Below, one piece after another: positions 14,096 through 19,782 of a stretch of 19,782 nt of DNA. Location: positions 1,060 to 20,841 of the forward strand of contig PMCE01000095.1 of the NCBI GenBank assembly GCA_003154025.1. The letters run 5' to 3'. Every line of letters begins with the position of its first letter. Position 1 is the stretch's first letter. Source of the stretch: Syntrophaceae bacterium (lineage in GTDB: Bacteria; Desulfobacterota; SM23-61). Position numbers and translations under genes: made by a program. Below the pieces are notes generated by a model. It had not been told where the DNA came from, did not search any database, and saw only the letters and a program-made list of their open reading frames with translations.

Positions 14096-15424
14096 ATGTT
14101 TCCCAAAAAATTCTTCATCCAGACTTTCGGCTGCCAGATGAACGTCTATGATTCCGAGCGCATCGCCCAGTTGTTGACCGCGCGGAATTACCAGCAAGTC
14201 GATGACCCCGCGCGGGCGGATTTGATCCTGGTCAACACGTGCAGTGTGCGGGAGAAGCCAGAGCAGAAAGTCTACAGCGCCCTGGGACGGTTTCAGGACC
14301 TGAAGAGAAGAAAGCCCGGCCTGCTTATCGGGGTGGCGGGATGCGTGGCTCAACAGGAAAGGGAAAAATTGCTGGAGCGGGTCCCCTATCTAGATTTTGT
14401 CCTGGGGACCAAGGAGCTTCGAAGGATTACCGAATTCCTCGACCTGCGGGAGACCTCCGGCCATCGCCCGTGCGCCACGGCCCTGGGCGGAAGGGTCGAT
14501 CCTTACCAGGACCTTCCGCTCTTTCCTCCTCCCGGCAGGACAACCGCCTTTGTCTCCATCATGCAGGGCTGCGACAATTTCTGTTCTTTCTGCATCGTAC
14601 CCTTTGTCCGCGGACGGGAGGTGAGCCGCGCGAGCCGGGATATCCTGGAAGAAATTCGGTCCCTTTCCGCAGCGGGAGTGAAAGAAGTCACCCTCCTGGG
14701 CCAAAACGTTAATTCATATGGAAACCGCTCTCCCGGGGAGATTAGCTTTACCGACCTCCTGGAGGCCGTGCAGCGGGTCCCGGGGGTCGAGAGAATCCGC
14801 TTCACCACTTCCCATCCCAAGGATCTCTCTCCCCGGCTGATTCAAAGCTTTGGCCGGTTGTCCAAACTCTGCGAGCACATCCATCTCCCTCTGCAATCGG
14901 GATCGAACCGCATCCTCGATCGCATGAGCCGGGGATACTCGCGGGAAGAGTATTGGGAGAAGGTGCTTAGTCTGCGCCGGACCTATCCGGAGATCAGCAT
15001 CACCACCGACATGATCGTGGGGTTTCCAGGAGAAGAAGAGAGGGATTTCGAGGAGTCCCTGGAGATGATCGAGCGGGTTCAGTTCGATGATCTCTTCTCC
15101 TTCCGGTATTCGGACCGTCCTCACACCCGGGCCTCTGATTTGACGGAGAAAATTCCGGAGGAGCTGAAACAACGGCGCCTCATCGACCTTCAGTCGCTCC
15201 AGCGAAAAATCACCTCTGGGAAAAGCCGGGCATGGGAGGGAAGGGTAGCGGAAGTTTTAGCGGAAGGGCCCAGCAAAGCCGGGGCGGAGGAAAAAACGGG
15301 GAGGACACGCACCAACCGGATTGTCAATTTCCCCGGAGCTTCGATTTCGGCGGGATCTCTCTTGAAGGTAAGAATTGAAAAGGCTTTGGCCCACAGCCTG
15401 AGGGGGGAACTCATTCCTGAGTAG
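14096..15424 (+). CDS. miaB: tRNA-2-methylthio-N6-isopentenyladenosine synthase MiaB
   Basis: The 442 residues are full length for MiaB, the radical-SAM methylthiotransferase acting on position 37 of tRNAs that read UNN codons. The N-terminal UPF0004 domain has all three auxiliary-cluster cysteines: C13 (FIQTFGCQMN), C49 (LVNTCSVRE) and C83 (VAGCVAQQ). The radical-SAM motif is GCDNFCSFC (C159, C163, C166), followed by PFVRGREVSR and LLGQNVNSYG. The TRAM domain occupies roughly the last 65 residues. The NTCSVREKPEQKVYSALGR sequence points to MiaB rather than RimO or MtaB. There is no good ribosome site upstream of the ATG. Confidence 0.96.
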   Translation: MFPKKFFIQTFGCQMNVYDSERIAQLLTARNYQQVDDPARADLILVNTCSVREKPEQKVYSALGRFQDLKRRKPGLLIGVAGCVAQQEREKLLERVPYLDFVLGTKELRRITEFLDLRETSGHRPCATALGGRVDPYQDLPLFPPPGRTTAFVSIMQGCDNFCSFCIVPFVRGREVSRASRDILEEIRSLSAAGVKEVTLLGQNVNSYGNRSPGEISFTDLLEAVQRVPGVERIRFTTSHPKDLSPRLIQSFGRLSKLCEHIHLPLQSGSNRILDRMSRGYSREEYWEKVLSLRRTYPEISITTDMIVGFPGEEERDFEESLEMIERVQFDDLFSFRYSDRPHTRASDLTEKIPEELKQRRLIDLQSLQRKITSGKSRAWEGRVAEVLAEGPSKAGAEEKTGRTRTNRIVNFPGASISAGSLLKVRIEKALAHSLRGELIPE

Positions 15425-15436
15425 TTTTCTACTGAC

Positions 15437-15458
15437 ACTTACACTGAGACTTGCACTG
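15437..15458. repeat. Short 12-base-period tandem repeat between miaB and the PHP gene
   Basis: ACTTACACTG (15437-15446) is repeated as ACTTGCACTG (15449-15458) with one mismatch. A partial third unit precedes it. Its origin is unknown; it may be a truncated copy of a dispersed repeat. Confidence 0.4.
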
Positions 15459-15487
15459 TTTTTGGGCACTCGGATGGGGAGGCCTTC

Positions 15488-16135
15488 ATGATCGACCTGC
15501 ATACGCACACACTCTTCAGCGATGGGGAACTATTGCCTTCGGAATTGGTGCGCCGGGCGGAGATGACCGGGTACGAGGCCGTGGCCCTCACGGATCACGC
15601 CGATTCTTCCAACCTGGAATGGATCGTTCCCCGGCTGGTCCAGGTCTGTAAGGATCTGAATGCCCACTGGAAGATCAGGGCCATCCCGGGAATCGAACTG
15701 ACCCATGTCCCACCGGCAATGATCGGGCCGCTGGCCCAAAAAGCCCGCGCCTTGGGCGCCCTGGTCGTCGTGGTGCACGGGGAGACTCTGGTCGAGCCGG
15801 TCCCCCCGATGACCAACCGGATGGCCATCGAAGCCGGGGTGGACATCCTGGCCCATCCCGGCTTGATTACCGCCGAGGAGGTGATCCTGGCGCGGGAAAG
15901 AAATGTGGCCCTGGAGATTTCCGCGCGAAAAGGGCACAGCCTTTCCAACGGGCACGTAGCCCGTCTGGCGGAAAAACATGGAACGAAGTTGGTGTTGAAT
16001 ACGGACTGCCATTCTCCCGACGATTTAATCTCCCGGGAAAAGGCCTTACATGTGGCCCTGGGGGCCGGCATGGGACCGGATGACTTTGAGAGAATGCTGC
16101 AGAATTCCCACGGCTTTCTCGCTCGGCTTTCCTGA
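15488..16135 (+). CDS. PHP-domain phosphoesterase (histidinol-phosphatase-like)
   Basis: The product is 215 residues, a stand-alone PHP domain. Metal-ligand motifs appear in order: HTHTLFSDGE (H5, H7, D12), LTDHAD (D36, H37), IPGIELTH (E70), VVHGET (H97), LAHPG (H123) and NTDCHSPDD (D173, H175). All expected residues are present, so it should be an active trinuclear-metal hydrolase. PHP proteins of this short type act on histidinol phosphate, nucleotides or other phosphoesters; the substrate cannot be told from sequence. A strong ribosome site GGGGAGG (15476-15482) lies five bases before the ATG. It follows miaB by 63 bases on the same strand and converges on pilU. Confidence 0.88.
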   Translation: MIDLHTHTLFSDGELLPSELVRRAEMTGYEAVALTDHADSSNLEWIVPRLVQVCKDLNAHWKIRAIPGIELTHVPPAMIGPLAQKARALGALVVVVHGETLVEPVPPMTNRMAIEAGVDILAHPGLITAEEVILARERNVALEISARKGHSLSNGHVARLAEKHGTKLVLNTDCHSPDDLISREKALHVALGAGMGPDDFERMLQNSHGFLARLS

Positions 16136-16173
16136 GGGCCCCTCAAACGTCTCCGAAGGGTCTGCGGGGTTCC

Positions 16174-17310
16174 TCAGTAGCGGGGCGACCGGGTATCAGG
16201 CATGAGCCGCAAGTTGTTGAGGTCCTGGCTCTCCTTCTTTTCGCCCACCTCTTCCATCTTGATCCGGAGGCGCAGGTCGTTGGCGCTGTCGGCAAAGCCG
16301 ATGGCGGTATCGAAGTCGATGGTCCCTTGCCGGTAGAGATCGAAGAGAGACTGGTCGAAAGTCTGCATCCCTTCCACCACTCCCTGGGCCATGGTCTCTT
16401 TGATCAAGTCTACCTGCCCCTTGTGGATGAGGTCTCTCACCCGGGGGGTATCCATGAGCAGTTCTACGGCCGCCACCCGCGTCCCGTCGGCGGTGGGGAC
16501 CAGCCGCTGGGAAATGATGGCCTTGAGGTTCAAGGAAAGCTGGAGGTAAATCTGCCGGTGTCTTTCCGATGGGAAGAAGTTCATGATCCGTTCGATGGCC
16601 TGGTTGGCGTTGTTGGCGTGGATGGTGGAGACACAGAGATGGCCGGTTTCGGCATAGTCGATGGCCGCCTCCATCGTTTCCACGTCGCGGATTTCTCCGA
16701 TGAGGATCACGTCCGGGGCCTGGCGCAGGGTGTGCTTCAGGGCGCTGCCGTATCCATGGGTGTCGATGCCCACCTCTCGCTGGGTGATGATGGACATCTT
16801 GTGGTTGTGGACGAACTCGATGGGGTCCTCGACGGTCACGATGTGCCCGCTGGCGTTGGCATTGCGGTAATCGATGAGGGCCGCCAGGGTGGTGGATTTT
16901 CCCGACCCCGTGCGTCCGGCGACCAGGACCAGTCCGCGCTTGACCATGGACAGCTCTTTGAATGTCTGGGGAAGCCCCAGGTCATCGATGGTCCGGATGT
17001 GGATTTTGATATGGCGGAAGACCAGGCCGAAATACCCCCGCTGCCGGAAGATATTGACCCGGAAGCGGCCCAGGTTGGGGTAGGAGATGGAAAGGTTCAT
17101 CTCCCATCTGCGGTTAAAGTAACGCTTCTGGGTCTCGCTCATCAGGGACATGGCCATGGTTTCGGTCTCTTCGGGGGGGTATCGGTTTTCCCCCATGGGA
17201 AGAGTGACTCCCTCGACCCGGTACATGGGGGGGCTGTCTACCGTGAGGTAGAGGTCGGAGGCATCCTGCCGGACCATCTCTTCCAGAAGCTCACGCAGAT
17301 TGGTGCTCAT
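16174..17310 (-). CDS. pilU: PilT/PilU family twitching ATPase, PilU-like
   Basis: The 378 residues match the type IV pilus retraction ATPases. Walker A is AGRTGSGKSTT and the Walker B region is PDVILIGEIRDVETMEAAID. The Asp box follows Walker A (TVEDPIEFVHNH), and the His box ends with CVSTIHANNANQAIERIMNF. The HANNANQAIxRIxNFFP sequence and the N-terminal FRVNIFRQRGYFGLVFR favour PilU over PilT. PilU works with PilT to depolymerise the pilus; in known systems it depends on PilT. The gene starts 11 bases after the pilT stop. Its GAGGAG ribosome site overlaps the end of pilT, so the pair is an operon. No other pilus gene is in the window. Confidence 0.9.
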   Translation of the reverse strand: MSTNLRELLEEMVRQDASDLYLTVDSPPMYRVEGVTLPMGENRYPPEETETMAMSLMSETQKRYFNRRWEMNLSISYPNLGRFRVNIFRQRGYFGLVFRHIKIHIRTIDDLGLPQTFKELSMVKRGLVLVAGRTGSGKSTTLAALIDYRNANASGHIVTVEDPIEFVHNHKMSIITQREVGIDTHGYGSALKHTLRQAPDVILIGEIRDVETMEAAIDYAETGHLCVSTIHANNANQAIERIMNFFPSERHRQIYLQLSLNLKAIISQRLVPTADGTRVAAVELLMDTPRVRDLIHKGQVDLIKETMAQGVVEGMQTFDQSLFDLYRQGTIDFDTAIGFADSANDLRLRIKMEEVGEKKESQDLNNLRLMPDTRSPRY

Positions 17311-17321
17311 ACCCTATCTCC

Positions 17322-18365
17322 TCAGGAGTTGAAGACATTGGGATTGGTAGCCAGGTAGAGGCACTGCTCCTTGTCGACGACATTCCGGGTGACCAGGTCT
17401 TTCAGCGACTGATCGAGGCTGATCATCCCGAACTTCTGCCCGGTCTGGATGGCCGAGGGAAGCTGGGCCACCTTGCTTTCCCGGATCAGGTTGCGCACCG
17501 CGGGGGTTCCGATCATGATTTCCAGGGCCGGTACCAGCCCCCGGCCGTCCCGCCTCTTCAATAGGACCTGGGAGATGATGGCCTGGACGGATTCGGCGAA
17601 CTGAGCGCGGATTTGCTCCTGCTGTTCGGCGGGGAAGACGTCGATGACCCGGTCCACGGTTTTCGGCGCCCCGCTGGTATGCAGGGTGGAGAAGACCAAG
17701 TGACCGGTTTCGGCGGCGGTCAGGGCCAGGGAGATGGTGTCCAGGTCCCGCATCTCGCCCACCAGGATGATGTCCGGGTCCTCGCGGAGGGCGCTACGCA
17801 GGGCGTTGGCAAAGCTCAAGGTATGCGCCCCCAATTCCCGCTGGTTGATCAGACAGTTCTTCGACTCGTGGACGAATTCGATGGGGTCCTCGATGGTGAT
17901 GATGTGTCCCTTCAAGGAATGATTGATCACGTCGATCATGGAAGCCAGGGTGGTGGATTTTCCGCTTCCCGTGGGACCGGTGACCAGCACCAGGCCTCTT
18001 TCAGTCTTGCAGACTTCGCGGAGAACCTTGGGAAGCCCCAGTTCCTCCAGGCTCAGGATCTTGGATGGAATGACCCGGAAGACGACCGCTTCTCCCCGGG
18101 ACTGCCGGAACGTATTGACCCGAAAACGGGCAATGTTCTTCAGCTCGATGGAGAAGTCGAGTTCGTGTTGCTCTTCGAATTTCTTGCGCTGCTGGTCGTT
18201 GAGGATGTCGTAGAGCATGACATGGACGTCTTCCTTGTTGAGGGGAGGCACTTCAATCCGGCGCATCTCGCCGTAGATGCGGGCCATGGGCTGCTCGCCG
18301 GCGCTGACGTGAAGGTCGGAGGCGCCTTCCTTATGCACGAATAGCAAGAGTTCGGAAATGTCCAT
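17322..18365 (-). CDS. pilT: Type IV pilus retraction ATPase PilT
   Basis: The product is 347 residues, typical for PilT. It opens with DISELLLFVHKEGASDLHVS. It has the Walker A GPTGSGKSTT, Asp box IEDPIEFVHESK, Walker B DPDIILVGEMRDLDTIS and His box FSTLHTSGAPKTVDRVID. The late motif AVRNLIRES is close to the AIRNLIRE sequence required for PilT retraction. It is a hexameric cytoplasmic ATPase that disassembles pili, driving twitching motility and DNA uptake. AAGGAG lies seven bases upstream of the ATG, and a good promoter precedes it. It heads the pilT-pilU operon. Confidence 0.95.
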   Translation of the reverse strand: MDISELLLFVHKEGASDLHVSAGEQPMARIYGEMRRIEVPPLNKEDVHVMLYDILNDQQRKKFEEQHELDFSIELKNIARFRVNTFRQSRGEAVVFRVIPSKILSLEELGLPKVLREVCKTERGLVLVTGPTGSGKSTTLASMIDVINHSLKGHIITIEDPIEFVHESKNCLINQRELGAHTLSFANALRSALREDPDIILVGEMRDLDTISLALTAAETGHLVFSTLHTSGAPKTVDRVIDVFPAEQQEQIRAQFAESVQAIISQVLLKRRDGRGLVPALEIMIGTPAVRNLIRESKVAQLPSAIQTGQKFGMISLDQSLKDLVTRNVVDKEQCLYLATNPNVFNS

Positions 18366-18399
18366 TCTTCAACTCCTTATCGGCGGGAAAGACAGAATT

Positions 18400-18428
18400 A
18401 TTTAATTAGAAAAAGGAAACCTTGTCAA
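18400..18428 (-). promoter_or_regulatory. Putative promoter of the pilT-pilU operon
   Basis: Read on the reverse strand, a perfect TTGACA (18428-18423) is followed after exactly 17 bases by TTAAAT (18405-18400). Transcription would start near 18393, giving a leader of about 28 bases that contains the AAGGAG ribosome site of pilT. Confidence 0.52.
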
Positions 18429-18500
18429 GCAGTTTCCGGGAAAGGGGGAAGGCAAAGCCCCTAAAGGTCTATCGGAAGAAGCGATGGAGACCTGAAAGGG

Positions 18501-18585
18501 TGACGCCAGGACGCAAAGAGGGGAAGACGCGGGGAAAAAGGAAACGCTGCTCTCCTCGTCTTCGCGTCATTGCGTCTCCGCGTCA
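18501..18585. repeat. Long imperfect inverted repeat (REP/MITE-like)
   Basis: Two 32-base arms, 18501-18532 and 18554-18585, are reverse complements at 25 of 32 positions, around a 21-base loop. The arms are built from short GACGC/GCGTC units. The element lies between the divergent pilT and xerD genes without touching either promoter. Its form suggests a multi-copy palindromic intergenic element; only one copy is in this window. Confidence 0.6.
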
Positions 18586-18618
18586 GTCTTTTCGTTAGAA
18601 CTGGCGGGGAGAAAGAAA

Positions 18619-18646
18619 TTGAAAAAAGAAACCAATGTGTTAGAAT
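18619..18646 (+). promoter_or_regulatory. Putative promoter of xerD
   Basis: TTGAAA (18619-18624), 16 bases, TAGAAT (18641-18646). The predicted start near 18653 falls after the first in-frame ATG (18650) and so argues for a later xerD start. Confidence 0.45.
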
Positions 18647-18673
18647 GAAATGCGAAATATGGACCGGAGCCTG

Positions 18674-19573
18674 ATGGAAGAAAATCTGGAACGCTGGACC
18701 GATCAATTTTTGCACCATCTGGCCGTGGAAAAAGGCCTAAGCCCCAACACCTTGGAGGCCTATGCGCGGGACCTGCGGGGATATGGCCTACTGTTGAGAG
18801 GGAAAGGAATCCTGGAGGTGGAGAAGATCTCCCCCGAAGAACCCTTGAATTACCTGAAAAACCTGCGCGCTCGGGGAATTTCCGCCCGCAGCCAGGCTCG
18901 AATCCTTTCCACCCTGAGAGGATTCCACAAATTTCTCTTGCAGGAGCAGGCGACCCAAGAAAACCCGGTGCGCCGACTGCGGTCCCCGCGAGTGGTTCCC
19001 CGGCTCCCTTCGATCCTGACCCCGACCGAAATGGAAGACCTGCTGCAGCAGCCCGATTCCAACCAACCCCTGGGGATGCGCGACCGGGCTATGCTGGAGC
19101 TCTTGTATGCCGCCGGACTCCGGGTTTCCGAACTGGTCTGCCTGTCGGTAAACGACGTGAACCTGGAAGTTGGCTATGTCCGCACGCGGGGCAAGGGATC
19201 GAAGGAGAGGATCGTACCCCTGGGCAACGCCGCCTGCCGGGCCCTGAAGGAGTATCTGGACGGCCCCCGGCGTCTCCATCCGCTGCGGTCCTCCAGCCCC
19301 ACGCTATTCGTTGGCCGAAGCGGGCGGGGCCTCACCCGCCAGGGTTTCTGGAAGATCCTTAAGGGGTACGCCCGGGCGGCGGGGGTCCAGAAGCGGATCA
19401 CTCCCCACATGGTGCGCCACTCCTTCGCCACTCACCTCTTGGAACGGGGGGCGGACCTGAGGTCTGTCCAGTCGATGCTCGGACACGTGGACATTGCCAC
19501 CACCCAGATCTACACCCATGTCTCCCGGGAGCACCTGAAACGGGTGCACCAGAAGCTTCACCCCCGGGGTTGA
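18674..19573 (+). CDS. xerD: Site-specific tyrosine recombinase XerD
   Basis: From the ATG at 18674 the protein has 299 residues, matching XerD length. The N-terminal SAM-like core-binding domain includes LAVEKGLSPNTLEAYARDL. The catalytic residues are R150 (AAGLRVSEL), K174 (RGKGSKER), H245 and R248 (HMVRHSFATHLL), H271 (MLGHVD) and nucleophile Y280 (TTQIYTHV). LTRQGFWKILK and the ending HQKLHPRG favour XerD over XerC. It resolves chromosome dimers at dif with XerC during division. The start at 18674 is chosen because GGAG (18666-18669) lies four bases upstream and the promoter would place the 5' end after the other in-frame ATG at 18650. The next gene follows after three bases. Confidence 0.93.
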   Translation: MEENLERWTDQFLHHLAVEKGLSPNTLEAYARDLRGYGLLLRGKGILEVEKISPEEPLNYLKNLRARGISARSQARILSTLRGFHKFLLQEQATQENPVRRLRSPRVVPRLPSILTPTEMEDLLQQPDSNQPLGMRDRAMLELLYAAGLRVSELVCLSVNDVNLEVGYVRTRGKGSKERIVPLGNAACRALKEYLDGPRRLHPLRSSSPTLFVGRSGRGLTRQGFWKILKGYARAAGVQKRITPHMVRHSFATHLLERGADLRSVQSMLGHVDIATTQIYTHVSREHLKRVHQKLHPRG

Positions 19574-19576
19574 TCC

Positions 19577-19782
19577 ATGGAAGTCATTACCACCCACATC
19601 AACGCCGATTTTGATTCTCTGGCTTCCATGCTGGCGGCGAAGAAGCTTTACCCCCAGGCGGTCCTGGTCTTTCCCGGCTCCACGGAAAAGAACCTGCGCG
19701 ATTTTTTCATCCAGTCCTCCTTTTACGTCTTCCAGACCGAGCGGATCAAAAACATCGACCTGAAGGCCGTCAAGCGGTTGAT
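19577..19782 (+). CDS. DHH-family protein, N-terminal part (probably DHH/CBS/poly(A)-polymerase-like fusion)
   Basis: An ATG at 19577, three bases after the xerD stop, opens a frame that runs off the window; 68 codons are visible. The start MEVITTHINADFDSLASMLA carries the DHH-superfamily metal motif (T-H-x-N-x-D-x-D). AVLVFPGSTEKNLRDFF follows. This opening matches, from memory, the deltaproteobacterial proteins that join DHH, CBS and tRNA nucleotidyltransferase/poly(A) polymerase domains. The later domains lie outside the window, so the fusion is inference. It is probably co-transcribed with xerD. Confidence 0.78.
   Translation, partial: MEVITTHINADFDSLASMLAAKKLYPQAVLVFPGSTEKNLRDFFIQSSFYVFQTERIKNIDLKAVKRL

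Noticed and set aside
13904..14353. N-terminal 150-codon extension of the HDOD gene
   Set aside because: It runs antisense into the start of miaB and lacks domain features, while a strong ribosome site supports the start at 13903.
16327..17358. 343-codon forward ORF opposite pilU
   Set aside because: Antisense shadow of a clear PilU-type ATPase.

Overview
The window looks like chromosomal DNA from a GC-rich Gram-negative bacterium, most likely of the deltaproteobacterial / Desulfobacterota type. Support comes from a predicted outer-membrane beta-barrel protein, a PilT/PilU pair of twitching ATPases, an HDOD protein, a large cytosolic hybrid histidine kinase, and a DHH-type protein resembling the CBS/poly(A)-polymerase-like fusions known from that group. 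The taxonomic placement is inference; no marker RNA is present.

Layout. 1-777 is the C-terminal part of an FAD-dependent fumarate reductase/succinate dehydrogenase-type flavoprotein. A dispersed-type inverted repeat (818-914), a complete tRNA-Arg(CCT) (945-1021) and a strong intrinsic terminator (1041-1067) follow. 1068-2480 is gene-poor and holds only weakly supported small reverse-strand ORFs (a coiled-coil protein and a DUF4177-like protein), so it may be an old insertion or decay zone next to the tRNA. 2488-3252 encodes a secreted outer-membrane barrel protein with a promoter and palindrome upstream. 3631-4701 encodes a UroD/MtaA-fold protein without the usual zinc cysteines. It converges on an MFS transporter (6036-4723). 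A cupin (6366-6710) converges on a leftward cluster read in the order hybrid histidine kinase, DUF456 membrane protein, 60-aa Cys protein, PxpB-like protein (10731 down to 6755). 11069-12307 is an M20-type N-carbamoyl-amino-acid/allantoate amidohydrolase.

12308-12952 is mostly non-coding and partly AT-rich, with one possible short reverse ORF. Then come an HDOD protein (13903-12953, reverse), miaB (14096-15424), a PHP-domain phosphoesterase (15488-16135), the pilT-pilU operon (18365-16174, reverse), xerD (18674-19573) and the start of a DHH-family gene (19577-end).

Functionally, the right half is mostly housekeeping (tRNA modification, chromosome dimer resolution, pilus retraction). The left and middle have a small-molecule catabolic flavour: an amidohydrolase, an orphan 5-oxoprolinase subunit, an MFS carrier, a cupin and a UroD-like protein. 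These do not form a single operon and a shared pathway is not proven. I see no CRISPR array, no intact transposase and no defence or phage module. The points most worth checking are the orphan PxpB cluster, the non-canonical UroD protein, the gene-poor tRNA flank and several well-formed promoter, palindrome and repeat structures.
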